Below are positions 46,871 through 56,523 of a stretch of 64,000 nucleotides of DNA, piece by piece (position 1 is the stretch's first letter; every line of letters starts with the position of its first letter). Both the position numbers and the translations under genes were made by a program. The notes under the pieces were generated by a model, which was not told where the DNA came from, did no database searches, and saw nothing but the letters and a program-made list of their open reading frames with translations. The stretch comes from Caldilineaceae bacterium (GTDB taxonomy: Bacteria > Chloroflexota > Anaerolineae > Caldilineales > Caldilineaceae), in NCBI GenBank assembly GCA_022827195.1, contig JAJDTL010000022.1, forward strand, positions 62,001-126,000, written 5' to 3'.

Positions 46871-48397
46871 CTAGCTGACAAATTGAAAGGCATAGAGCTT
46901 ACAACCGTTCATCTTGAAGCGCAAGCACACCTCGCGATCCGCCAGCTGGCCCAGCTCCGCGTTTCCTGCCCAGGAGGCGATGTGGCGAACCGAGTTTCCG
47001 TTGATTTCGTCGGCCTGGCCGATGTTGTAGCCTGCCAGGGGCTGGCCGCTCCGGTCCTCGATCTGGACGCGGATCGCGCCGCCGGCGCTGGTATCGGCGT
47101 TGATCGACAGCTTGCGGCCGCGAAAACGCAGGGGCACTGTGACAAGCTCGCCGCCTTCGTAGGGGGCATCGGCCGAGATGAAGCCGTCCAGGCGCAGGCG
47201 GGCGCGGAAGTAGGCGCCGCGTTTGAGAGCGACCTTTTCGCTGATGCCGTAGCGGAAGCCGCCGTAGTAGACCCACAACTCATCGCCGACCTGCACCGGC
47301 TGTGTGAAAGCGTAGATCATCTTGGAATCGCCCGCACCCGACGGCCCCAACCGCAGGAAGGGATTTCTCCCGCCCGCGCGCTGCCAATTGATCCCGTCGC
47401 GGCTGGTGGCGAGCTGCACGTCGACGGCGTCGGGGAAGCCGCCCATCTTTTCCTGGTCGCGACCGCCCTCTGGGAAGGGGTTGGAGGACCAGTGCCACCA
47501 CGCCTCGGGCAGCGCGAGGTAGACGTCGGCGGTTCCCGGGTATCTGAAGACGCAGTTGCCGTGAAAGTCCACGATCTGGCGGCTCTCCCGGTTGCGCTTG
47601 ACCGGCAGTGTCAGGTCGGTCTCGTCGGCAGCCAGCACGGCGCCCAGATCCTGCCAGTTTTCGAAGTCGGGCGAAACAAGCCGCCGCACCGACCGGTAGG
47701 AGTCCCCGCGGCTGTCCGCGGTCCAGTGCCGGGAGTAGCCCACATACTGCTTGATCCGCTCGTCCCAGAAAGCCACGTTGAGGCAGTCGGCATAGCCCGG
47801 GACCGGATTGTTCGCGCACGCCGTCCAGCGCAGGCCGTCGGGCGAGTAAAAGCCGGAGAGGCCGGACTTGCCCTCCTCTGCAACTCTGATCTCGCTCCAG
47901 AGTTTGTAGCGGCGCTCTTGCGGCGCGCTCGGGTCATGGAAGACCGTGCCGCCGTTCCAGCCGGCCTGGTGCACGGGGTCATGCACGGCCGGGGCCAGAA
48001 TGTTGTTGTCCCCGCTGCCGCGGTAATCCACCAAGCCCAGATCAGGTCGCTCCCAGTGGACGCCGTCGCTCGATTCCGCGTAGCAGAGGCGACCGCGCGT
48101 ATGCTCCCAGAAGAGGGCCGCGTCCGCGGCCGCACCGGTTGCCGGGAGCTCCACGCCCGCGGGCGGGTCCCACTCGTAGGCCAGGTACCAGAGGCGAAAG
48201 ATGTCGCCTTCCCGCATCACCGTCGCGTAAGGATGGAGGCGGTATTCCCAGGGCGCCTCGGGCAGCAGGACCGGCTCGTGGTCCTGGAAGGGCGCGTTCA
48301 TGGTGAGGCGGACGTTCCGCATCGATGAGATCGGAGCTTCGTCGATGAAGAGTTCTTTGTGCGTGCCGATGTCGTGGACTTGGTCTGTCTGGCTCAT
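46871..48397 (-). CDS. GH32/43-like beta-propeller protein (copy B)
   Basis: 508 residues. Start KELFIDEAPISSMRNVRL, then blades with YAESSDGVHWERPDLGL, FYSPDGLRWTACANNPVP and ATSRDGINWQRAGGRNPF. The end is the same beta-domain (LDGFISADAPYEGGELVTVPL ...). It is more distant from copy A1 than A1 is from A2. Its ATG at 48397 overlaps the mcrC stop by 4 nt (ATGA), so translation is probably coupled to the restriction gene. A1 follows 37 bp downstream. Confidence 0.73.
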   Translation of the reverse strand: MSQTDQVHDIGTHKELFIDEAPISSMRNVRLTMNAPFQDHEPVLLPEAPWEYRLHPYATVMREGDIFRLWYLAYEWDPPAGVELPATGAAADAALFWEHTRGRLCYAESSDGVHWERPDLGLVDYRGSGDNNILAPAVHDPVHQAGWNGGTVFHDPSAPQERRYKLWSEIRVAEEGKSGLSGFYSPDGLRWTACANNPVPGYADCLNVAFWDERIKQYVGYSRHWTADSRGDSYRSVRRLVSPDFENWQDLGAVLAADETDLTLPVKRNRESRQIVDFHGNCVFRYPGTADVYLALPEAWWHWSSNPFPEGGRDQEKMGGFPDAVDVQLATSRDGINWQRAGGRNPFLRLGPSGAGDSKMIYAFTQPVQVGDELWVYYGGFRYGISEKVALKRGAYFRARLRLDGFISADAPYEGGELVTVPLRFRGRKLSINADTSAGGAIRVQIEDRSGQPLAGYNIGQADEINGNSVRHIASWAGNAELGQLADREVCLRFKMNGCKLYAFQFVS

Positions 48398-49680
48398 GCG
48401 TGCACTTGCTTTTCCGTCAAAGTCGGCTGTTGTCTAGCAGTAGGCAATGGTTTCAAAGAGATAGCCTCGGCGACTGCCCTTGCATTGCGGGCCTTCAATC
48501 GTAACTCTTCGACTTTGTCCCCAATTTCGTCGATTTGTCCAAATATCCCTTCGAGCGTGTCTTCCAAATCAAGCGCGGCGACCTCCAAAATCTTCTTGGC
48601 ATGTTTGACCTCATACGCCGCGACATTTTCTTCACCCTTTGCATAGATGAGTAGCCCGCCAGGCAAGTCAAGAGCGGTTGCGTAGGCCAACAATTGATAC
48701 AGGTCCGCATTCGGCACGCGACTGTCCCCTACTTTCTTGTACTTTGCGTCACCTACGAAAGAACACTTTTCTCCCTCCCACCACGAAAGATCAGGCTTCA
48801 TGTTCACCGAATCTCCCTGATCAAACGGAACCCCGTATTCGGATCGCAATTTGGTTGTAGAAACGCCAAACCTTTCGCGAAGTGCCTGCGTGAGAAACTC
48901 CTGGAAAAGTTTGTTCATGTCGATCAGAAACCCGGACGCGCGCACGCCGCCGTGAAATGACTCGAACTCACTATGCAGCAGAATCAGCCGTGCCAGCCCG
49001 ACAACTGTGCGGTAGTGCTTGTTAAGACGTTCGAAGCGGACCTCTGGCACGCGCCCGCTTTGGAACTCCAGCATTGACACGTTTTCGAGGATCGTTGCGA
49101 TCCAGCCCAGTCCTCGCCGCGCCTCGCCCGAGCGAAGCGTCATGCGGCGAAGCCGCGCCGCGGCCGCTTTAACCAGCCGGTTCACGAGGATGTCCTCGGT
49201 GAACTCGTCGAATCGCAGTTCGACTGGCAGCGGGATGTCGAAACGGCGGCGAATCTGCTCGTTGAACTGTATGCGCCCGCGTACTGTGTAGAGGACGTCT
49301 TCTTCAGTCAGATAGCCGCTCAGCAGCCCGCGGCTGAAGGCTCGACGGGCGGCTGAGGTCAAGGACCTTGCCAGTACGTCGGGCAGCGTTTCGCTTTCTT
49401 GGAAGTCGAATTGATAGTCTTGCGGCTTGTAAACGCCTTGGGCATAGCAGGCCAGCGACAACAAGTGCTGGATGTGGATTTTCGGCTTTATGAGTACCGA
49501 CATATCACCGATTTCAACCGCGCCGACAATTGATCCAGGTCGGAGACGATATGTTTCCTCTTGGCCTATGACCGGTTCGATGGAGACGGATGGCAAGAAT
49601 TCGTTCAACCGGCTTCGTTCATCCACCGTTAGTGGAATCGGGTTGCTCTCCTGGTATTCCTGCAGGTTGATCTGTATCAT
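48394..49680 (-). CDS. mcrC: McrC-family nuclease subunit of a type IV McrBC restriction system
   Basis: 428 residues. The N-terminal McrB-interacting part is seen in TYRLRPGSIVGAVEIGDMSVLIKPKI, and the conserved middle in GYLTEEDVLYTVRGRIQFNEQIRRRF. The C-terminal PD-(D/E)xK nuclease has MKPDLSWWEG...FVGDAKYKK, giving Asp and the DAK core, then LYQLLAYATALDLPGGLLIY. Its start lies 62 nt inside mcrB, and its stop overlaps the downstream propeller gene. The pair would cleave modified foreign DNA. Confidence 0.9.
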   Translation of the reverse strand: MIQINLQEYQESNPIPLTVDERSRLNEFLPSVSIEPVIGQEETYRLRPGSIVGAVEIGDMSVLIKPKIHIQHLLSLACYAQGVYKPQDYQFDFQESETLPDVLARSLTSAARRAFSRGLLSGYLTEEDVLYTVRGRIQFNEQIRRRFDIPLPVELRFDEFTEDILVNRLVKAAAARLRRMTLRSGEARRGLGWIATILENVSMLEFQSGRVPEVRFERLNKHYRTVVGLARLILLHSEFESFHGGVRASGFLIDMNKLFQEFLTQALRERFGVSTTKLRSEYGVPFDQGDSVNMKPDLSWWEGEKCSFVGDAKYKKVGDSRVPNADLYQLLAYATALDLPGGLLIYAKGEENVAAYEVKHAKKILEVAALDLEDTLEGIFGQIDEIGDKVEELRLKARNARAVAEAISLKPLPTARQQPTLTEKQVHA

Positions 49681-51298
49681 CGTTTATGCTGTCCACATTG
49701 CTATCTTCACCATCACCCGAATCGTCACTTTCTTCCTCCGAGTCATCGTCCCAAGTGACATGAGGCGCGACCTTCTTGCATAGCGTTTTGAGTTCAAATT
49801 GCTTGATGTGGTCATCATCCCCGAAAAGTCGCTCTTGAATGTACGGAAGAACGCTGTGCTGCCATATTCGCCGCACCTTTTCTTTATCGAGACCATCCTC
49901 TATGAAGTAGCTTGGGCCTATTGCGGCGTGTCGCTCCTCCTTCAACAGGTCGTTCGCTTCGACTACAACTCTGGCAATCCATTCCAAGTGAGGTACGTTT
50001 TTCTCTAACCAGAGACTGAGAACACCCTTTACTGGCTCGTTGTCAGGATGAAAATCCACAAAATAAAACCTACGACGTAAAGCTAGGTCCACAAGCGCGA
50101 TAGAACGGTCTGCGGTATTCATTGTGCCTATGATGTACAGGTTCTTGGGAAGAGAAAAATCCTTTTCTCCTTCACTTTGATACTGTAAACGTATAGCCTC
50201 TTCTCGGTACTCCAATAGGAAGTATAGTTCGCCGAACACCTTTGCAAGGTTGCCCCTGTTGATTTCGTCAATAATGAGAAAATGCTTGGCGTTTGGCTCT
50301 TTCCGCGCTTGCTGAGAGGCCAGCAGAAGTGCTCCGTCCTGCAATGTGAATCCGGCTTGACCCCCCTGTAGCGTAGGACGGAAACCCCGCACGAAGTCCT
50401 CGTAGGCGTATGAGGGATGAAACTGAACAAGAGTGACACGATCTTTCGATTCAGCAATGTGCTGCGCAAGCTTTTGGGCCACATAGGTCTTTCCAGTACC
50501 CGGTGGACCCTGGAAAATTATTTGATTCCTTTCGACAAGTAATGTCTCGATTTCTTCAAGAAAATCAACTCGTAGAAGCAACTCATCGGCGAGTTCTTGT
50601 AAGTCCTTGGGGTGAGGATTACTGGGCGTGTCTTCCTTACGTTCCGGGATTTCTGCAATCTGGTCTCTTCCATGGTGAATTGCCCATGCCACTGATTGAG
50701 CGGATAGCCTGTCTGTCAAGTCCAAATCGCGGGCACAAGCTTCTTCTATGAACCGATCTAAGAAGTCAAGGGCGTGCTTATATAGCACCTCCTCGCCCGA
50801 ACCAGGTTCGGGTCGATTGTACCCAGTGAGCTCATACGACTTTTCGAAAAGAGTGATCGCAAACGGTGGGTATTCCTCTACGTCTAGGCCCATGAGAAGA
50901 GCAGAAGCAACGGTCGTACGGGTTCCTCTGCTTCTTTTTCCTGGAATCACTGACTGTGGGAGTCTCTCGCTAAAGGAGCGAATCTGCTCGGCAAATGCAA
51001 AAGGAGAACTAGGCTCTCTCCACAGGGTCTTGAGTGCTTCGGACGCTGGGGCTGTGCTCTGCCTACACCACTCATTGAAGTCATATAGTGCCCGCCAACT
51101 TACAGGGTGGTTGGGTCGAAGAGCTCTTTTGAGCAATTCGACCCAATTGTCGTCGTCGTCCAACACCGCCTGGCGCGCCAAAGCCGTGTTCTCTCCTATT
51201 TCTTTCTTATAGTTAATCTCATCACTTTCTAGGTTTCCCATCTCAATGTAATTTCGTGCCTTCTTGACATATCTGTCCCACTTGTATTTGCTTTCCAT
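49619..51298 (-). CDS. mcrB: McrB-family AAA+ GTPase subunit of a type IV restriction system
   Basis: 559 residues from ATG 51298, preceded by GGGGAG. The N-terminal 240 residues are the probable DNA-recognition part and match no specificity domain I know. They contain LFEKSYELTGYNRP, often seen in such proteins. The AAA+ core shows Walker A FQGPPGTGKTY (264-271), Walker B FLIIDEINRGNLAKVFGELY, and the McrB signature IGTMNTADRSIALVDLALRRRF. An acidic tail (DDDSEEESDDSGDGED) closes the protein. Base composition is visibly lower in GC than the propeller genes on both sides, which suggests separate acquisition. Confidence 0.9.
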   Translation of the reverse strand: MESKYKWDRYVKKARNYIEMGNLESDEINYKKEIGENTALARQAVLDDDDNWVELLKRALRPNHPVSWRALYDFNEWCRQSTAPASEALKTLWREPSSPFAFAEQIRSFSERLPQSVIPGKRSRGTRTTVASALLMGLDVEEYPPFAITLFEKSYELTGYNRPEPGSGEEVLYKHALDFLDRFIEEACARDLDLTDRLSAQSVAWAIHHGRDQIAEIPERKEDTPSNPHPKDLQELADELLLRVDFLEEIETLLVERNQIIFQGPPGTGKTYVAQKLAQHIAESKDRVTLVQFHPSYAYEDFVRGFRPTLQGGQAGFTLQDGALLLASQQARKEPNAKHFLIIDEINRGNLAKVFGELYFLLEYREEAIRLQYQSEGEKDFSLPKNLYIIGTMNTADRSIALVDLALRRRFYFVDFHPDNEPVKGVLSLWLEKNVPHLEWIARVVVEANDLLKEERHAAIGPSYFIEDGLDKEKVRRIWQHSVLPYIQERLFGDDDHIKQFELKTLCKKVAPHVTWDDDSEEESDDSGDGEDSNVDSINDDTDQPAGIPGEQPDSTNGG

Positions 51299-51386
51299 TA
51301 CTCCCCTTTCCTTCGACCACTTTCGTTTCCTAGCTCTTCTTGACAATGAGACTATTCGTTTCTTGATGCCAGTATGTCCCGCCCCC

Positions 51387-52829
51387 TCACCACAACGACC
51401 CCATCGGCTCACACGCGTTGTAAACATCGCACGCCACCCGGATCGCAAACAGCTCCGCCTCAAGCATGGAGATCTCCACCCGCACGGGCCGGTCCACCAG
51501 CTCTGAAATATCATCCCGCTCTCGCCAGCGCGGGCGGGCGTGGAGATGGTCGCCGCTGATCGTATCCGCCTCCTCCCATGTGTAACCAGGGATTGGCTGC
51601 GCGGTCATTCCGTCGAGCATCTGCACGCGGATTCCGGTGTGCGCCATCGTGCGCACGTTCAGCCGCATGTCGCCTTCGTGAGGGATGATAACCTTTGTGC
51701 GCAGCACCCCCTCGCGCCCCCAGGTCTTCAGCGAGCAGAAGCCGTCGAGCCGCATCTCGTAGATCATCGGGCTGCGGTAGCCGGCGCCGTATGCCCATTC
51801 GGTCTTTCTGTCGACGCGCGCCGCGTGGCCGCCGTAATCGCTGATGACGAAGAAGAGCAGCTTGTCATCCGGCGTGCGCAGCATCTCCTTGCCGTAGGCG
51901 GAGCCGCCGCCCGGCAGGCCGTAGTCGTGCAGGCCGATGAACGGTTCGCGCTCAGTGCGGTACCAGTAGAGCCCGTTGTAGCTGTAGGCCAGCTGGGTAT
52001 CCATGCGCCCCAAGTATTTGATCTGCGGCCAGTTGCTGCTGAGGCTGACCTCTTCGAAGCGGTCGGTCGTGAAGATGTTGAGGAGGCCGATGTAGAAGTC
52101 CTCATACGGACGCGGCGGCATATCGTAGAGCTCGGTCCCCACCCGGTCCAGCGGGTCCGGCTGCATGATCGTGACCGGCCGCGTAAAATCCGTAAAGTCG
52201 GTTGTGGTTGACATCGCGACACGGCGGTCACCGTAAACAGGACGCACGAAAAGCTGGTACAGGCCCGCCTCGCGGTTCCACAGAATATCGCCGGCGATGT
52301 CGGAACCGGGGTCCAGCCACGGTCCTGACCGGTCAACTGTGAAATTGACGCCGTCCTCCGAAAAGCCGCCCCAGGTCAGGTGATTCTCCACGTCGAGCAC
52401 GGCCGAGGCGTAGCCCCGCTCCGCCAGCGGGGTCCCTGCCAGCGTGTGTACAGCGTGCGCCCAGACCGGCGCGCCGTCCTGGTCGACCACAACGTCGCCG
52501 AACCGCTGCCAGGCCAGTTCAGGTTCTGGATCGTAGACGGGGTCGGGCCAGTTGTACGGGTCGTCGGACAGCAGGCGGAACTGGAACTCGCCCGCGCTGA
52601 CACCCGGCGTGCGGTCGCGGCTCTCCCTGCCGGGAAACGCGATCAGGTAGAGCGCGTACTTCCCCAGCCGCTCGTCGAAGAAAGCGGTCGGGTAGCCGCC
52701 GTAGCCGTCCCAGCCGGGCGGATAGAAGTCGGAAAAGATCTCCTTCACAAACTTCGGCTTGCCCCAAACGCGCTCCAGGCAGTCGCGGCGTTCGAGCATC
52801 CAGTCATCGAAAAACCATATTCCATTCAT
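51387..52829 (-). CDS. GH32/43-like beta-propeller protein (copy C)
   Basis: 480 residues from ATG 52829, overlapping the previous propeller gene's stop by 4 nt. It lacks the LFVDD start and begins MNGIWFFDDWMLERRDCLERVWG. GGFSEDGVNFTVDRSGPWLDPGSDI, SYNGLYWYRTEREPFIG and MRLDGFCSLKTWGREGVL match the fold and the C-terminal beta-domain. It is the most divergent of the four. mcrB starts 88 bp beyond its stop. Confidence 0.73.
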   Translation of the reverse strand: MNGIWFFDDWMLERRDCLERVWGKPKFVKEIFSDFYPPGWDGYGGYPTAFFDERLGKYALYLIAFPGRESRDRTPGVSAGEFQFRLLSDDPYNWPDPVYDPEPELAWQRFGDVVVDQDGAPVWAHAVHTLAGTPLAERGYASAVLDVENHLTWGGFSEDGVNFTVDRSGPWLDPGSDIAGDILWNREAGLYQLFVRPVYGDRRVAMSTTTDFTDFTRPVTIMQPDPLDRVGTELYDMPPRPYEDFYIGLLNIFTTDRFEEVSLSSNWPQIKYLGRMDTQLAYSYNGLYWYRTEREPFIGLHDYGLPGGGSAYGKEMLRTPDDKLLFFVISDYGGHAARVDRKTEWAYGAGYRSPMIYEMRLDGFCSLKTWGREGVLRTKVIIPHEGDMRLNVRTMAHTGIRVQMLDGMTAQPIPGYTWEEADTISGDHLHARPRWRERDDISELVDRPVRVEISMLEAELFAIRVACDVYNACEPMGSLW

Positions 52830-54364
52830 GCTGCATCCGTCCCGTCGATGCGGAAGCTGTAGAGACTGGCATCTCGCAGATGAAAGCGCAGGTGCACCGG
52901 CTGGCCGGCAGGCAGGCGCGAATTCCCCTTCCAGACCACCGTCTGGCGCACGCTGTCGGTTTGAACTGTCTGACAATCGTCGCGCGTGTACCCCGCCAGA
53001 GGCGCTCCCTCGGCGGTCAACACCTCGATCTCCAGGCGGCCGCCGCCGGCGTCCGCGTTTACGAAGAGCCGTCCGCCCGCCGCATGCAGCAAGACCGTCT
53101 CGACCACACCGCCGAAATGACCGGCGTCCAGCGAAACGAAGCCGTCCAGCCGCCATCCCGCCCGCCCGATCGAAATTGTCTTGGGCGGCATCGGCCCGCC
53201 GTGCATCGTGTTGACGGCGGTGTAGTAGTGCCAGACCTCGTCGCCGTGGACGACGGGGCGGTCGGCCGAACAGAGGATGCAACCGGCATCAAAGCTGCCC
53301 GGCTCGCCGCGCGCGATGATGGGCGAACGGTCTTCAAACCGTTGCCAGGTGAGTCCGTCGCGGCTGTGGGCGAGCTGGACCGCAATCGGGCCGTCCCACG
53401 GCGCCTGGTCGATCTCCTTCCCGGACTCCGATATCGCTGCCGGCGCGTGCAGACCTGTGCTGCCGTCCGCGGCGACGGACGCGGGCATGCCGGGTTCGCC
53501 GCGTGCATCTTTGATGACATCGAACACGGGCAAAAACGCCAGGAACTGTCCGCCGTATGCAAATCCGGCCATACCGTAGAACTCGGTGCGCTGCCCTTCA
53601 TCCTGCGTCCAGGCGTCGTCCTGCTCATCCGGCGACAGGCAGACGCCGTGGCTGTCCCAAGCAGTGAAGTCCCGGCTGGTGGCGACGGCGACCAGGCGCC
53701 TCACGTGTCCTCGCACCGCCCCCCAACGGCGGTGGAAGGCGAAATACTCGGCTGTGTGCGGGTGGCGGGCGACCGAAACTGACTCGAGGATCTCGTCGTC
53801 GCCAACCAGGACCGGGTTGCCTTCGTACTCGCGCCAGCTCAATCCGTCGGCCGAATGTGCGACCCAATAGCCGTTCCTGCCCTCCGCCCAGTCCCAGCAG
53901 GCCAACTTGAAGCGCTGGTCGGGCGGGGCGTCGGCGTCAACGGTGACGGTAGGGCTGTGCTTGTCGAACAGGAGGATGTTGTTGGCGCGGCTCCCGTCGA
54001 ACTCGTGCCGGCCGAGGCTGGGCTTGATCCAGTTTATGCCGTCCTCGGATGTAGCGTAAAGAATGATATCGCCCGTGCGCGAGCGCAGATCGGGTGCGCG
54101 CCCCTGCTGCCCGCGGCCAAGGCGCGTGTTGTACCACATCCGAAACAGCCGCGCGCCGGCGTCGTAGTGGACGCTGCCGTAGATGTAGATTCGCCGCCCT
54201 TCCCACGGGCGGTCCGGCACCAGGACCGGCTGCTCCATTTTGCGGGCGGGGTGGAGCGTACGAACAACACCCTGCTTGGCGCCGACGAGTTCGTCGTCAA
54301 CAAAGAGTTGCGTCTCCGGACCGATCGCGAGCGCGTTACCGGATGTCTGCACAGTGATTATCAC
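52826..54364 (-). CDS. GH32/43-like beta-propeller protein (copy A2)
   Basis: 512 residues from GTG 54364. A GTG at 54352 has better spacing to AGGAG. Nearly every blade of copy A1 is repeated: ETQLFVDDELVGAKQGVVRTLHPA, WEGRRIYIYGSVHYDAGARLFRMWY, CILCSADRPVVHGDEVWHYYTAVNTMHGG and LDGFVSLDAGHFGGVVETVLL. An insertion of about 30 residues (EPGMPASVAADGSTGLHAP-type) is absent from A1. It is the first propeller gene downstream of the importer and probably belongs to the same transcript. Confidence 0.75.
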   Translation of the reverse strand: MIITVQTSGNALAIGPETQLFVDDELVGAKQGVVRTLHPARKMEQPVLVPDRPWEGRRIYIYGSVHYDAGARLFRMWYNTRLGRGQQGRAPDLRSRTGDIILYATSEDGINWIKPSLGRHEFDGSRANNILLFDKHSPTVTVDADAPPDQRFKLACWDWAEGRNGYWVAHSADGLSWREYEGNPVLVGDDEILESVSVARHPHTAEYFAFHRRWGAVRGHVRRLVAVATSRDFTAWDSHGVCLSPDEQDDAWTQDEGQRTEFYGMAGFAYGGQFLAFLPVFDVIKDARGEPGMPASVAADGSTGLHAPAAISESGKEIDQAPWDGPIAVQLAHSRDGLTWQRFEDRSPIIARGEPGSFDAGCILCSADRPVVHGDEVWHYYTAVNTMHGGPMPPKTISIGRAGWRLDGFVSLDAGHFGGVVETVLLHAAGGRLFVNADAGGGRLEIEVLTAEGAPLAGYTRDDCQTVQTDSVRQTVVWKGNSRLPAGQPVHLRFHLRDASLYSFRIDGTDAA

Positions 54365-54418
54365 TCCTACAGGTTGCGGGCTTGCCCGCCGGTGGTGGAA
54401 ATAGCGCTTGCCACAGGT

Positions 54419-55396
54419 TCACGCAAGGTGGCAGGCCACCCAATGTTCGGGCTGGACCTCGCGCAGCTGTGGCGATTCGTTGCGGCAGCGGTCCTCGGCG
54501 ATGGGGCAGCGCGGGTGGAAGCGGCAGCCGGAGGGCGGGTTGATCGCGCTCGACACCTCGCCTTCCAGAACGATGCGCTGGTGTTTGCGCGCCAGCCTCG
54601 GGTCGGTCCACGGGACCGCGCTGAGCAGCGCCTGCGTGTAGGGGTGAAGCGGTTCGTCGTATATCTCAACGCCCTGCGCCATCTCTACGATCAGACCCAG
54701 GTACATCACCGCAATCCGGTCGCTGATGTGGCGCACCACCCGCAGATCATGGGCGATGAAGAGATAAGTCAGCTCCAGTTCGTCCTGCAGGTCCTGCAGC
54801 AGGTTGAGGATCTGCGCCTGGATCGAGACGTCGAGCGAAGAGACAGGTTCGTCGAGGACGATGAAATCGGGGTCAACCGCGAGGGCGCGGGCGATGCCGA
54901 TGCGCTGGCGCTGGCCGCCGCTGAACTCGTGGGGATAGCGGTTGATGAAGTATGGGTTCAGGCCGACGCGTTCCATCAGCCCCTGCACGCGGTCCCGGGC
55001 CTCTTCCCGCGTCTGGCACAGCTTGTGGATCATCAACGGCTCGGCGATCGCCTTGCCGATCGTCATGCGCGGGTCGAGTGAGGCGTAGGGGTCCTGAAAG
55101 ATGATCTGCATGCCGTTTCTGAACGGGCGCATCTCCGTATCGTTTAGCAGGCACAGGTCCTCGCCCTTGAAATGGACTTCGCCGGCGGTTGCCCGCATCA
55201 GCTGCAGAATTGTGCGCCCGGTCGTCGTCTTGCCGCAACCGCTCTCGCCGACCAGTCCCAGCGTCTTGCCGCGCGAGATATCGAAGCTCACGCCGTCGAC
55301 CGCACGCACTACATCGGGCGCGCGCCACAGGCTGCGCCGCGGCAGCCGAAAATGCTTTACCAGTTCGCGCACACTAAGCAGCGGCTGTTCTTCCAT
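54419..55396 (-). CDS. Peptide/oligosaccharide-type ABC importer ATPase (OppF/DppF type)
   Basis: 325 residues. Walker [16 protein letters not shown], signature [16 protein letters not shown], Walker [17 protein letters not shown] and H-loop [11 protein letters not shown] are intact. The C-terminal oligopeptide-type Cys segment [15 protein letters not shown] is present and often binds an iron-sulfur cluster in this subfamily. It works with the OppD-type ATPase 85 bp upstream and two permeases. In this catabolic setting the cargo may be a glycoside rather than a peptide. Confidence 0.92.
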   Translation of the reverse strand: MEEQPLLSVRELVKHFRLPRRSLWRAPDVVRAVDGVSFDISRGKTLGLVGESGCGKTTTGRTILQLMRATAGEVHFKGEDLCLLNDTEMRPFRNGMQIIFQDPYASLDPRMTIGKAIAEPLMIHKLCQTREEARDRVQGLMERVGLNPYFINRYPHEFSGGQRQRIGIARALAVDPDFIVLDEPVSSLDVSIQAQILNLLQDLQDELELTYLFIAHDLRVVRHISDRIAVMYLGLIVEMAQGVEIYDEPLHPYTQALLSAVPWTDPRLARKHQRIVLEGEVSSAINPPSGCRFHPRCPIAEDRCRNESPQLREVQPEHWVACHLA

Positions 55397-55481
55397 GCAT
55401 CGCGTCCCCTTGCTCGGGGAGAATCCAACCTGACAACCGGCGGTCCACTTCGATTGCGAAATACGGGATATGCACTACTGG

Positions 55482-56519
55482 CTATGCCATTTGCAACGGT
55501 ATCGCCTTCCAGCAAGCCGCCTGCGATTCGCCGTACTGCTCCAGCACCGGCTCTTCCGCGCGGCAGCGTTCATCGGCCAGGGGGCAGCGCGGCCAGAAAT
55601 TGCATCCGGTCGGAAGGCTGGCTAAATCCGGCGGCAGCCCGCTGATCGAGAACAGGCGGTCACCGGGTTCGCTCTCCAGAGACGGGACCGAGCCGAGCAG
55701 TCCCTGCGTATACGGATGCCTGGGATTGATCAGCACGTCGTCGACAGGCCCTTCCTCGACCAGGCGGCCGGCGTACATCACGGCAACGCGGTCGCAGCTG
55801 CCCGCGACGATGCCCATGTCGTGCGTGATGAAGAGGGCGGTCATGCTGGCTTCCTGGGCCAGACTCTTGATCAGGTCCAGGATCTGTGCCTGCACCGTCA
55901 CATCGAGCGCGGTCGTCGGCTCGTCGGCCAGCAGCAGTCTGGGCTGGCACGAAAAGGCGATCGCGATCATCACCCGCTGGCGCATCCCCCCGCTGAACTG
56001 GTGAATGTAATCGTCGAAACGGGACTGTGGCGACGGGATGCCGACCTGGGCCAGCAGGTCCAGAGTGCGCTCCCGCGACGCCTGCCGGCTCAACTTGAGG
56101 TGAATCTCGATCGCCTCGCTGATCTGACGGCCAATCGTCATCGTCGGCGTCAGCGCGGTCATGGGCTCCTGGAAAACCATCGCAAGTTTGCGGCCCCGGA
56201 TTTGTTGCATCTCCTCGGCGCTGCACTGCAGCAGGTCCTTCCCTTCGAAGCTGATCTCCCCGGCCACCGCGCGGCCGTTCCCCGGCAACAGTCCCATGAC
56301 CGACAGGGCGGTCATCGTCTTCCCGCAGCCGCTCTCACCCACCAGGCCCAGGACCTCCCCTTCATACAGGTCCAGCGACAGGCCGTCAACGGCCCTCACG
56401 GTACCCTGTTTGGTCTCAAACTGAGTGTGCAACTCCTGGATCTGTAGCAAGGGCATCCGGTCGGGTACTGCGTCGTTAGCGGGTGTGTTCTCAGGTAAGG
56501 TGCTGCTATCCGTAGCCAT
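55482..56519 (-). CDS. Peptide/oligosaccharide-type ABC importer ATPase (OppD/DppD type)
   Basis: 345 residues. Walker [20 protein letters not shown], signature QFSGGMRQRVMIAIAFSC, Walker B LLLADEPTTALDVTV, H-loop FITHDMGIVAG. The C-terminus has GCNFWPRCPLADERC. It begins 4 nt after the OppC stop, so the two are translated together. It pairs with the OppF-type ATPase. Confidence 0.92.
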   Translation of the reverse strand: MATDSSTLPENTPANDAVPDRMPLLQIQELHTQFETKQGTVRAVDGLSLDLYEGEVLGLVGESGCGKTMTALSVMGLLPGNGRAVAGEISFEGKDLLQCSAEEMQQIRGRKLAMVFQEPMTALTPTMTIGRQISEAIEIHLKLSRQASRERTLDLLAQVGIPSPQSRFDDYIHQFSGGMRQRVMIAIAFSCQPRLLLADEPTTALDVTVQAQILDLIKSLAQEASMTALFITHDMGIVAGSCDRVAVMYAGRLVEEGPVDDVLINPRHPYTQGLLGSVPSLESEPGDRLFSISGLPPDLASLPTGCNFWPRCPLADERCRAEEPVLEQYGESQAACWKAIPLQMA

Positions 56520-56523
56520 CGCC

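Noticed and set aside
46883..48328. 481-residue plus-strand frame opposite propeller copy B
   Set aside because: Antisense shadow, with no ribosome site and no recognisable fold.
49619..49680. Possible frameshift between mcrB and mcrC because of the 62-nt overlap
   Set aside because: Both proteins have complete ends for their families. Overlapping mcrB/mcrC genes are normal.
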